Shown in pieces: positions 35,649-44,579 of a stretch of DNA of 64,000 nucleotides. The translations under genes and the position numbers were made by a program. The DNA is from Chloroflexi bacterium UBA6077 (GTDB lineage: Bacteria > Chloroflexota > UBA6077): assembly GCA_002436065.1 (NCBI GenBank), contig DIXP01000008.1, positions 133,068 to 197,067 of the forward strand, in the 5' to 3' direction. Every line of letters begins with the position of its first letter. The first letter of the stretch is position 1. The notes beneath the pieces were generated by a model. That model was given only the letters and a program-made list of their open reading frames with translations. It did no database searches and was not told where the DNA came from.

Positions 35649-36245
35649 CTACCAATTCCCGTACCGCTCTACCCCCTTGCGGTAGTCCTTGACGTCACCG
35701 CCAAGACTGTGCAGGTGGCAGATGATCGAGGCCGATGCCTCCAGCGACGAGCACCACTGGAAGGCCTCCTCCAGCATGTGGCCGATCGCGAAGCAGCCGT
35801 GGCCCCGGAGCATCACGATTTTGTGCTCCTTGAGCGACTCAGACAGGATCTCGGCCATCTGGGTGGAGCCGATGGTCAACTCCGTCTCGACCACCGGCAC
35901 CCGATGAAGCAGATACGAGCCCTCGGAGTCCACCGGGATGATCTCGTCCTGCAGCAGGCTCAGCGCAACGGCGCAGGGTGGATGGCAGTGGACGATGGCC
36001 AGCCCCCAGCTGCTCTGGTAGATCGTCCTGTGCACCACCAGCTCGCTGGAGGCGAGCATCACACCGCTATCGTTCTCCCACACACCCGTCTCGATCAGGT
36101 CGTGGGACTCCAGGTGCGCCAGCATGGAGCCACGCCGGGTGATCACCAATCGGTCCCCCAGCCTCACGCTCAGATTCCCGCCATGGGAGCTGGTGAGTCC
36201 GGAGAGGAACAGGTCCGATCCCACTATCTGGAAGTCCCTCAGCAT
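35649..36245 (-). CDS. class II aldolase/adducin-family protein
   Basis: A 198-residue zinc-dependent aldolase or epimerase-like protein related to L-fuculose-phosphate aldolase. Visible are SSHGGNLSVRLGDRLVITRRGSML, the metal-ligand segment IVHCHPPCAVAL and RGHGCFAIG. ATG 36245, with AGGAGG 8 nt upstream, overlaps the AOR stop by 7 nt (ATGCTGA), so the two are translated together. An aldolase that releases an aldehyde next to an aldehyde oxidoreductase suggests a joint pathway. The substrate is unknown. Confidence 0.85.
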   Translation of the reverse strand: MLRDFQIVGSDLFLSGLTSSHGGNLSVRLGDRLVITRRGSMLAHLESHDLIETGVWENDSGVMLASSELVVHRTIYQSSWGLAIVHCHPPCAVALSLLQDEIIPVDSEGSYLLHRVPVVETELTIGSTQMAEILSESLKEHKIVMLRGHGCFAIGHMLEEAFQWCSSLEASASIICHLHSLGGDVKDYRKGVERYGNW

Positions 36246-38032
36246 CCCAGCGCCTCCTTTCCCTCGGCCGAAAGGCCCAGTTCGGCCAGCTTCCGCTCCG
36301 AAGGTATCCCCTCCCTGGTCCAACCTCGGAAGCGGTAGTACTCCTCTAGCATAGGGGCCAGCTCCACCACCCTGCCCCTCGCCGGACCAACCTGAGCCGG
36401 CTCCTCCAACAGGCGGGGCGGAAGCGTGTCATCCTTGGCGGTGAAACCGCGCCGCAGGTTGTATAGACGCTCCAGCGTCCAGATCCGCTCCCCCGTCCTG
36501 AGCATCTCCCCCTCGCTGAAGCGGCGGCCCGTGACCGTGGAGAGCAATCGGGCGTAGTGGTCCTCCGCCAGCGCCATGTGGCCAAACTTGCACATCACCA
36601 GGCTGTCCAGCACGGCGTTCAGGTTCTGGATCTCAATCGCCAGCCCAGCCTGGCCGCGGCCATTCATTCGGTCCACCAGCTTGGGGAGCCCCAGCACCGT
36701 CGGACCCATCATGTTGGCCCGAAGATGGCATCCACCTCGGTTCGAGGTGGCATACGCCAGCCCCTGGGACTGCATTGCCCGCGGATCGTAGGCCGGTATC
36801 TCCATTCCCTTCACCTGCATCGCCAGCTGTGGCGCCCCATGGCGCGCCGCCAACCTGGCAGACCCCTCGGCCAGCTCGTCTCCCAACCCCTCCCGGTACG
36901 CCGTCGCCCTCACCAGGGGCAACAACTGCGTTGCATCCCCAAAAACAGGCCCTCCCGACAGCAGGCCCTGCTCCGATAGCTCCATGGCGCAGGCGATTGT
37001 GGCGCCCACGGAAATCGTGTCCAATCCCAGCTCGTTGCAGAGGTAATTCGCCCTAACAATGGTCTCCAGATCGGCAATCCCGCAGTCAGCCCCCAGTGCC
37101 CAGAGACTCTCGTACTCAGGCCCCTCCCCCTGAACGTCGCCCACCTTCGTGCGCCGCGTGCAGGCGATGGGGCATCCCCAGCAACCCCGTTTGCCTGTCA
37201 CGAACCGGCTCTTCAGCGCCTCTCCGGAGATCGCCTCTGCCTGATCGAAGCGGCTCAACTGGTAGTTCCGAGTCGGGAGGGCACCAGCCTCGTTCAGGAT
37301 GTTGATCAGCGCCGCCGTACCGAACTCCGGAAGGCCGCGAGCCGTGACCGGATTCGCCTTCAGCATCTTCCCCGTCTCGTACCGGACGAACTCGAAGCCC
37401 TCTGGGTCGGCGACCGATGGCCTGGCACCTCCACCCACCACGATCGCCTTCAGCCGCTTCGAGCCCATGACAGCGCCTACGCCGCCTCGGGCACAGGCCC
37501 TGGTCCCGTCGTTCATGATGGCAGCCAGCCGCACCAACCGCTCCCCGGCCGGACCGATGCAGGCCACGCTGCGGCCCTTGCCGGCCAGCGCCCCCGTGGT
37601 TTCGGGCACGTTTGCCCCCCACAACCCACCTGCCTCCACGAGCCGCGCCGAACCCTCGACGACCTCCAGCACCACCGGCCGCTCGGCCGCACCCTGGATC
37701 GCGAGTGCATCGAAGCCCGCGGCCTTCAGCATCGGCCCCCATCGCCCACCCGAGTTGGCGTCGAAGCCGGTCCCAGTGAGGGGCGAGAGGGTCGTCACAG
37801 AGAAGCGCCCAGAGGTAGGAGCCACGGTGCCGGTGATCGGTCCCGCGGCGAAGACCAACAGATTCTCGGGCGCCAGAGGATCCGCGACACCCCGCGCCTC
37901 GTCGAATAGAAGGCGCATCCCCATCCCGCGACCGCCCAGGTAGGTTGCCGCCAACTCCCCGTCCAAGGGTTCCGTCCGTGTCTCCTCCCTCGTCAGGTCG
38001 ACCCTCAGAACCCTTCCCATCCAGCCATGCAT
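36239..38032 (-). CDS. aldehyde:ferredoxin oxidoreductase (tungsten AOR family)
   Basis: A 597-residue enzyme oxidising aldehydes to acids with ferredoxin, using a tungsten or molybdenum bis-pterin cofactor and a [4Fe-4S] cluster. Domain order is N-terminal (YLGGRGMGMRLLFDE, FAAGPITGTVAPTSGRFSVTTLSPLTG in parts), the cluster motif CWGCPIACTRRT, ECESLWALGADCG-like segments (EYESLWALGADCGI), and the distal cluster Cys in LVMCKFGH. ATG 38032 follows AGGAGG. It is coupled to the class II aldolase. The family implies anaerobic or microaerobic metabolism, although the exact aldehyde is unknown. Confidence 0.92.
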   Translation of the reverse strand: MHGWMGRVLRVDLTREETRTEPLDGELAATYLGGRGMGMRLLFDEARGVADPLAPENLLVFAAGPITGTVAPTSGRFSVTTLSPLTGTGFDANSGGRWGPMLKAAGFDALAIQGAAERPVVLEVVEGSARLVEAGGLWGANVPETTGALAGKGRSVACIGPAGERLVRLAAIMNDGTRACARGGVGAVMGSKRLKAIVVGGGARPSVADPEGFEFVRYETGKMLKANPVTARGLPEFGTAALINILNEAGALPTRNYQLSRFDQAEAISGEALKSRFVTGKRGCWGCPIACTRRTKVGDVQGEGPEYESLWALGADCGIADLETIVRANYLCNELGLDTISVGATIACAMELSEQGLLSGGPVFGDATQLLPLVRATAYREGLGDELAEGSARLAARHGAPQLAMQVKGMEIPAYDPRAMQSQGLAYATSNRGGCHLRANMMGPTVLGLPKLVDRMNGRGQAGLAIEIQNLNAVLDSLVMCKFGHMALAEDHYARLLSTVTGRRFSEGEMLRTGERIWTLERLYNLRRGFTAKDDTLPPRLLEEPAQVGPARGRVVELAPMLEEYYRFRGWTREGIPSERKLAELGLSAEGKEALGC

Positions 38033-38199
38033 CGCTCTCTCTTCCTCCTCACTATCCAACCCGGCTGCTACTGATCTCGCAACGCGCCTATCCTACCACC
38101 GCAAGAACGATAGGGTCACCACGAAACAGGCGGAGGGCGCGGAGACCCTCGCAAGTCCCTCCGCGCCCTCCGCACTCTCCGCGGTTTGTGCTTCTGCTC

Positions 38200-39657
38200 C
38201 TAGATACCGAACGCCACCTTCAGCCACGGCAGGGCGAAGTAGAGCAGGAACGCCCCGGAGGCGAGGTACATCGCCCAATGGAGCTGACCGCCCTTGCCCT
38301 GGACGATCTTGATGAAGGTGTAGGATATGAACCCAACGCCAATGCCGTTGGTGATGCTATAGGTGAACGGCATAATCGCTATGGTCAGCAGGGCAGGTAG
38401 ACCCTCCTCCAGGTCGGAGAAGGGGATGTCCTTTGCCACAGCCATCATCAGGAAGCCCACTATGATCAGCGCTGGCGCAGTCGCGTGGGCTGGCACCACT
38501 CCAGCGATCGGCGACAAGAACATCGCCAGCAGGAACAGCACGCCGGTCACAACGGCGGCAAGGCCGGTGCGTCCGCCTTCCCCAACGCCCGCGGCGCTTT
38601 CGATGTAGGTAGTAGCGGAGCTGGTGCTTCCGGCACCGCCGGCGATGGCGGCCAGGGAGTCCACCAGCAGCACCCGGTTCAGCCGAGGCAGCTTGCCATC
38701 CTTGTCGAGCCACCCTGCCTTGCCACCAATCCCGATGACGGTACCCATGGTGTCAAAGAAGTCGGACAGCATCAGCGAGAAGATGGTGAGGACGGCAGCC
38801 AGGAAGCCGAGTCTGGCGAACACCTCGAAGTTGATCCCCTGGCCGATCAGCGATAGGTCGGGCAGGGCCACGATCGCGGAAGGGATCACCGCCACGCCCG
38901 GGCTGGAGAACGCCTTCCCGCCGGCGACGGCGTTCACGACGATCGCCACGACGGTGCTGGCCAGGATACCGATCAGGAGGGAACCGCGCACCTTCTTCGC
39001 CATCAGCCAGATGGTGACAAAGAGCCCAATTATGGCCACCAGAACCGGACCGGTGGTGAAGTTGCCGAGGGTGACGGGAGTGCCGAGATCCTTGGAGCCC
39101 CAAAGGATCAACTCACCGTCCACCAAGCCGATGAAGAAGATGAACAGGCCGATGCCCACACCGATGGACTTCTTCAGGGTCATCGGGATGGCGTTCATGA
39201 CGGCCTCGCGGAATCCAGTGACTACTAGAAGAGTAATTAGGATGCCTTCGAGGAAGATGACGCCCATGGCCGCCTGCCAGGGAAGCTTCATCCCCACGAT
39301 CAACTGGAATGCCACTACCGCGTTGAGGCCCATGCCAGGTGCCAGTGCGAAGGGATAATTGGCATAGGCGCCCATCAGAATAGTCATGACGCCTGCGATC
39401 AGACAGGTGCCGGCCATGACGGCAGGGAACGCCGGACCCAAACCCTGTAGGCCCTCGATACCAGCGAAGGAAAGAATTGCGGGGTTTACGAAGATGATGT
39501 AAGCCATCACCATGAAGGTGGTCGCGCCTGCCACCATCTCGGTGCTGATGGTGCTGCCACTCTCGGTGACCTTGAAGAACCTGTCCAGCCAGCCTCTCTC
39601 TTCGAGGGCGAGGCTGCCCTTGCCGCGCCGGTCCACTACGGCAGACTGATTTGCCAC
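38200..39657 (-). CDS. NCS2-type guanine/hypoxanthine permease (AzgA-like)
   Basis: A 485-residue inner-membrane transporter with 12-14 helices. AzgA/PbuG landmarks are TEMVAGATTFMVMAYIIFVNP, NYPFALAPGMGLNAVVAF, FFIGLVDGELILWG, DFFDTMGTVIGIG and SSATTYIESAAGVGEGGRTG, which are the purine-binding helices. The start is GTG 39657 with GGGAGG upstream. It stands alone. It probably imports adenine, guanine or hypoxanthine with protons. No purine riboswitch was recognised in the leader. Confidence 0.9.
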   Translation of the reverse strand: MANQSAVVDRRGKGSLALEERGWLDRFFKVTESGSTISTEMVAGATTFMVMAYIIFVNPAILSFAGIEGLQGLGPAFPAVMAGTCLIAGVMTILMGAYANYPFALAPGMGLNAVVAFQLIVGMKLPWQAAMGVIFLEGILITLLVVTGFREAVMNAIPMTLKKSIGVGIGLFIFFIGLVDGELILWGSKDLGTPVTLGNFTTGPVLVAIIGLFVTIWLMAKKVRGSLLIGILASTVVAIVVNAVAGGKAFSSPGVAVIPSAIVALPDLSLIGQGINFEVFARLGFLAAVLTIFSLMLSDFFDTMGTVIGIGGKAGWLDKDGKLPRLNRVLLVDSLAAIAGGAGSTSSATTYIESAAGVGEGGRTGLAAVVTGVLFLLAMFLSPIAGVVPAHATAPALIIVGFLMMAVAKDIPFSDLEEGLPALLTIAIMPFTYSITNGIGVGFISYTFIKIVQGKGGQLHWAMYLASGAFLLYFALPWLKVAFGI

Positions 39658-40236
39658 AGTCTATCCTCCCACTTCTCGTCGTTGACTACGCGCGCACATG
39701 CGCCACAATCCGAAACCCGGAACGCGAGCCAGCATCTCACGGAGCTTAGCTTTATGTCAAGCCTCACCTCCAGCCGATGTTCCGCCGCAGGCGGCGGTTC
39801 GAGGGCATGCCAAAGAGACTCCTCGGGGACTCTGCCTCTTCCAGGCCGTTGACCTCACCCCATACGGCAACCTCGATCCGCGGGTCCGCAAACCCACGAG
39901 AGGTGGAGCGAGCAACTTCCTTGGAATGAGAGGCTGTATCTCAGGCTGCACGCCTGCCCTCTCGGGAGTCTTACGGGACACCACGTCCTTTGTCTGGAAC
40001 CGCTGATACAAGAAGGGGGAGTTGTTGCAGGCTCACAGGTTGCCGGCCCCAAGAAACCCTGACACAAACGCCGGCCTGCGGCCTCTCAAGAAAAGTTTAC
40101 CCCCACCTGCACCCCATCGCAAGGGCGTGAGAGCGCGGAATCCACCAAGTCTCTGCACTTCTTGGACTGCCAGGCAGATTCGCATCAGACCAGCCACAGA
40201 GAGTCGCCGCACCCCACCGTCGCGTCGCACTCAGAA
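39658..40236. other. 580-bp gene-free stretch
   Basis: Contains the GTG-start leader of the purine permease (a TTGACA lies on the minus strand at 39760-39755) and a small CCGCCGCAGGCGGCGG palindrome near 39782-39797. No convincing ORF or RNA was found. Short open frames here lack codon bias and ribosome sites. Confidence 0.5.
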
Positions 40237-40265
40237 TTGCCGGTGGGACTGGCGTGTGCTATAAT
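40237..40265 (+). promoter_or_regulatory. promoter of tRNA-Gln
   Basis: TTGCCG, a 17-nt spacer and a perfect TATAAT (40260-40265), ending 12 nt before the tRNA. Confidence 0.7.
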
Positions 40266-40277
40266 GCCCGTGTCCTT

Positions 40278-40351
40278 TGGGGGATCGTCTAGTGGTAGGA
40301 CAGCTGACTCTGGATCAGTAAGCCGGGGTTCGAATCCCTGTCCCCCAGCCA
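40278..40351 (+). tRNA. tRNA-Gln (anticodon CTG)
   Basis: The acceptor stem TGGGGGA/TCCCCCA, D-arm with AGTGGTAGGACA, anticodon stem-loop GCTGA-CTCTGGA-TCAGT with anticodon CTG, T-arm GGTTCGAATCC and an encoded GCCA end are all present. A promoter and a strong terminator flank it. Confidence 0.95.
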
Positions 40352-40356
40352 TCAAA

Positions 40357-40388
40357 GCGGCCTGGAAGGCTCTTCCAGGCCGCTTTTT
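40357..40388 (+). terminator. rho-independent terminator of tRNA-Gln
   Basis: Stem GCGGCCTGGAAG/CTTCCAGGCCGC with a very short loop, followed by TTTTT (40384-40388). Confidence 0.9.
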
Positions 40389-40474
40389 CGTGCCTGCAAT
40401 GCCCCTTTGGGGCCACCTCCGCCAGAACCCCACAGCGCCACCCTCTCAGGGGTCATCGGGGCGAATATGCGACG

Positions 40475-43445
40475 CTATGCTGCAGTCAGGAACTGTCCGC
40501 TCACGCTTCGCGCGAAGATGTAGGAGTACACCCTCTCAGCCAGCGCCTCGGTATCCTCATCCCGGTATGGCGGGCGCGGCAGCGATCCCCACAGGGTGTC
40601 CAGGATGTTGGTCCTCACCTCCGCGCGAGTCGACTCCTTCTCCGTCCAGTTCTGCATCGGCCTGATGGCTTCCTGGATCGATGCCAGCAGCCCCCTGCTC
40701 GCCTGCTTCAGCTTCTCCCGGTCGGACTTGCTGATCTTCTCCTCGTAGAGCAGGTCGAAGAGCGCCAGCTCCTCCTCGGTGAGGCCCTCCTGGGCCGCCC
40801 TCCTCCCCTCCGCGTCCAAGCTGCCCGCCAGCTCCATCAGCCTGGAGAAGGTCTCCTCCACCGTCACCCGGTCCTTCTCGCGGTTGTAGTCGGCTACGAT
40901 CTCCTGATACCTGCGGTAGTAATCCATCCGCATCGGGTTGCCGGCCAGCATCTGCGACAGCTTCTGCTCGATGACTTCGCGCAAGTCCTGCAGGGCGCTG
41001 TTCTTGCGCCTCGCCTTCCTCGCGAACTCCTCCCGCAGCTTGGCGAAATCGAGCTTGCTGAGGTCCACCGTCAGCCCTTCGGCGTGGTCCTCTCCCACGT
41101 TCTGGGCCCGGATCGCCTCGTTGACGATCTTGTGCAGCTCCTTCAGGAGGTCGGTCACGTCGGCCGTGTCCCGCCTCTCCTGCAGCTTCTTGTAGATCGC
41201 CTCTATGTTGTCGTGCCGCTCGGCGTACACCATCGCGCTGGGCTCCATCAGCAGCGCCTTGAACCGGCTGAACAGATGCCGCGCCATGATCTCGAAGCGG
41301 CGCTTGGCATCATCCGAGCTGTACACCGCCTCCACGGCATCCCGTATCAGCTGTATCCGGTCGAAGCCGGCAGCGCCCCGCAGCAGGTCTGGCTCGAACC
41401 CCAACCCCCGCAGATGGCCCTCCGCTGCCTCGATCGTCTCCACCAGCGCCTCCACCAGCTCCTCGATCGGCTGCACTATCTCAGCGCCGCCGCCATCTTC
41501 CCCGTCGCCCAGGGCGTACTGCGCCAGCGCCTCTCGCAGACTCTTCAGCATCCCGTTGTAGTCCACGATCACCCCGCACTCCTTGCCGGGGTAGACCCGG
41601 TTGGCCCGAGCAATCGCCTGCATCAGGGTGTGGGCCTTCATCGGCTTGTCTATGTACATTGTGGAGAGGCACTCCACGTCGAAGCCGGTGAGCCACATGG
41701 CGCACACGATGGCGATGCGGAAGGGGTGGGCCGGGTCATCGTCCGCCAGCTTGTCCAGCCGGTCGTCCGCGGTGATTACCTCGTAGTCCCTGCCCAGCAG
41801 CCTCTCCAGCAGGGCGGTCTGGTCCGGGTCCAGCTCCGCCCTCTCGATCTTCTCGGCGATCCGGTCGTTCAGGTCGAGCCTGGCGATCCCCAGCTTCTCG
41901 CCCCGGTTCTCGTACACCAGCCGCACCGTGGACTGATCTTCCTCGGAGCGCTTGAAGTCATATCGGGAGACGTAGTCCCCGAAGATGCGGCGGGTGAGCT
42001 GGTCGTACTTGAAGAGCGGCGTGCCGGTGAAGCCGATGAACGCCGCGTTGGGCAGGGCGAAGCGCATGTTGCGGGCGAACTTTCCGGCCTGGGTCCTGTG
42101 GGCCTCGTCGGAGATCACGATGATGTCGTCCCTCTCGCTGTAGGGCTTGTCCACCGGCTGGTTGAACTTGTGGATCAGGCTGAAAACGAAGCGGGCGTTC
42201 TTCGACAGGGCGGCCCTAAGCTCCCGACCCGAAGCAGGCCGGGGTGCCTTCTCGTCCGCCACGCCGCACCCCACGAAGGTGCGGCGGATCTGTTCGTCCA
42301 GCTCCTCCCGATCGGTCATCACCAGGAAGGTGAAGTTTCCTGGAATCACCCGGCGAACCTTCTCGACGAAGAAGGCCATGGAGTAGGACTTGCCGCTCCC
42401 CTGGGTGTGCCAGAAGACGCCGAGCCGCCCGAGGTCCGGGTGGGCCCGTACCGGCAAGGGGAGCGCCCCAAGGCCCTCCGCGAACAGGCTCCTGACCTCC
42501 GCGGCCTTCAGGTAGTCGCGGGTGAAGATGCGCCGGCCGATCGGGTATTCGCGCTTCAGCTCCTCCTGCCGCTGCACCGAGGCCACGGCGTTGTTAACCT
42601 CCAGCAGCTGGTGGTTGCGTGCTACGATCTTCCGCGTTCCGCCGGCCCGGCTGTCGTCGAACAGGATGAAGTTCTCCACCAGATCCAGCAGCCGATCTTT
42701 GGATAGCATTCCGTTGAGCAGCGTCTCGGCCTGGAGGCTGCCCTTCTCCCTCTCATCGTTCCGCTTCCACTGGACGAAATGCTCCCACCGGCTGGTGATC
42801 GACCCGTAGCGAGCCCTGTCCCCGTTGCTGACGACTAGGAAGGCGTTGTGGTGGAAGGCGTGGGCGATGCTGTGCTCGTGGAGGTAGTCGGTGAGGTTGT
42901 TGTCGAAGCCCGCGCGGATGTTCTTGTAGACCGCCTTCAGCTCGCTGAACACCAGCGGCAGCCCGTTGACGAAGCACACCAGGTCGGCCCGCCGGTTGTA
43001 GTGGGGGACTCGCACCCCCCTGGATCTTCAGTTCACGCACCACGAGGAAGCGGTTGTTGCCCGCGTTCCGGAAGTCGATCACCCGGGCGCGGCCGTGGTG
43101 GACATCTCCCTTCGAGTCGCGCCACTCCACCGGCACACCGTCGCGGATGAAGCCGTGGAACTCCCGGTTGTGCTGCAGCAGCGAGCGCGAGTAGTCGATC
43201 CTGGTGAGCTTCTCGATGGCCTGCTCTCTCGAACCCTCCGGCATCCCCGGGTTCAGCCGCGCCAGCGCTGCCCTGAGGTCGCGCACCAGCACCACCTCGC
43301 GCTCGTTCGCCCTGCCCAGTGTGCCGTTGGGCCCGAACGTCTCGGTGTTGTAGGCGTACACGCACTCCCAGCCAAGCACATCGCGGAGATGCGCGGCGAA
43401 GGTCTGCTGGACCAAGCGGTCCTCGGTGTTGATGTCGGTGATCAT
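40475..43445 (-). pseudogene. hsdR: type I restriction endonuclease subunit HsdR, frameshifted
   Basis: The motor and nuclease subunit of a type I R-M system. The N-terminal part starts at ATG 43445 (MITDINTEDRLVQQTF). It is cut off by an extra base in the six-C run 43015-43020 (G6 on the coding strand). Reading continues in the next frame from QGVRVPHYNRRADLVCF. Without that base the protein is 989 residues, normal for HsdR. Nuclease core (FSELKAV), Walker A (HTQGSGKSY), DEAH box (ISDEAHRTQ) and helicase motifs are otherwise intact. It is the last gene of the defence operon, 29 nt after the SIR2 gene. The frameshift could be mutation, switching at the G run, or a sequence error. Confidence 0.9.
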
Positions 43446-43474
43446 GAGTGCTTCTCAGGCTGCCAACCGTCGAG

Positions 43475-44566
43475 CTAGAATGGGGCCTCCTCGGACTTGG
43501 GGATCCGATCCAGTAGCAGCTGCGCGAGACCAGGTTCTTCCAGGAACTGCTTCGCCTTTCCCGGCCAAACAGACAGTTGCGACCTATCGCGGTCATCAAC
43601 GTCGAGAGTCTTCGCGATGTCAATCCTCTTCCTCTCTTTGTCATCCTCAGCACAGTTCGTCACAACCAACAGGTGAGGCCTATTGCCATGACGGATGCCT
43701 TGGGTGAGCATCTTGTTGATGTGCGCGTCGCCGAACCCGTAACCCACAACGACAACTAGCCTGGTAGTCAATACGAAACGGCGGAAGTGGTAGGCATAGA
43801 AGAGATAGGGATCGGCTGCATCCAGCTTGAAGTCCCTACCAAAGATGAGCTCCATGCGGTCAGCATCGATAGACTCAACCTGTGGCACGCAGAACAACTG
43901 CTTCGTCCCCTCGTCACGCTTCCAATTGATGGAGCCATGGAGCTTGTAGAGGAAAACCTGAGGCGATGGGTTGGGGCTGTCCTCCTCGAACCGTTCCCAG
44001 TCCCATACGTGTTTGGGTCCATGACCGGAGAAGCCGGTCTCAATCCTAAACTCCTGACTCTCGAGGTCCTCGACGCACAGGTCGTAGTTTAGGGAGAACA
44101 CCGGCAGAGGGAAGTTCAAGTACTTCTGCAGGTTGATAATTCCCTTGTAGTACTCGCTCGCCGAAGTATCTTCAGGGCACATCCACTTCTTCAGGATAGC
44201 GAGGATCTTGCGCCTGAACTCTCCGACTCCAGAGAAGTCGGAACTCGCCAGGGATACGAAGCGGGAATTCCATGCAGCTATGAAAGGATAGAGCGGATGT
44301 TCCTCGTTTCTCTCAAGCTCATATAGGGTGTTTACCAAAGTCTCGATATTGTAGCTGACTTGGTTGTTGAAGTGACCACGCAGACCCGCTGAGTAATGGA
44401 TCGCGCTCTTAACATGGTTGTATAGCTGATTGAACCGCTGCCAAGGCCTGTCCTTGCAGAGGAGATCCTCGATCAGCTCGATCATGAGTGCTGATGTCGG
44501 AATACCGGCATCAGCACTGGCCCCCGCTCCCAAGAGAAAGATGATGTCTTTGGATCGGCTGTTCAT
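43475..44566 (-). CDS. SIR2-domain protein, predicted NADase effector of the Argonaute
   Basis: A 363-residue protein with an N-terminal SIR2 fold: LLGAGASADAGIP (residues 11-23) binds NAD, Asn160 in FSLNYD and His210 in YKLHGS fit the catalytic Asn/His, and GYGFGD (275-280) closes the pocket. No zinc-finger Cys set is present, as in defence SIR2 proteins rather than deacetylases. No APAZ region is attached. GGGAGG precedes ATG 44566, and only 13 nt separate it from the upstream Argonaute gene. In known pAgo systems such partners hydrolyse NAD when the Argonaute detects invading DNA, which kills or arrests the cell. That role is inferred here. Confidence 0.85.
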   Translation of the reverse strand: MNSRSKDIIFLLGAGASADAGIPTSALMIELIEDLLCKDRPWQRFNQLYNHVKSAIHYSAGLRGHFNNQVSYNIETLVNTLYELERNEEHPLYPFIAAWNSRFVSLASSDFSGVGEFRRKILAILKKWMCPEDTSASEYYKGIINLQKYLNFPLPVFSLNYDLCVEDLESQEFRIETGFSGHGPKHVWDWERFEEDSPNPSPQVFLYKLHGSINWKRDEGTKQLFCVPQVESIDADRMELIFGRDFKLDAADPYLFYAYHFRRFVLTTRLVVVVGYGFGDAHINKMLTQGIRHGNRPHLLVVTNCAEDDKERKRIDIAKTLDVDDRDRSQLSVWPGKAKQFLEEPGLAQLLLDRIPKSEEAPF

Positions 44567-44579
44567 CTAGGCCTCCCTA

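Noticed and set aside
41084..42706. 540-codon plus-strand ORF antisense to hsdR
   Set aside because: His/Val/Gln-rich translation typical of a reverse-strand shadow. hsdR motifs on the other strand explain the region.
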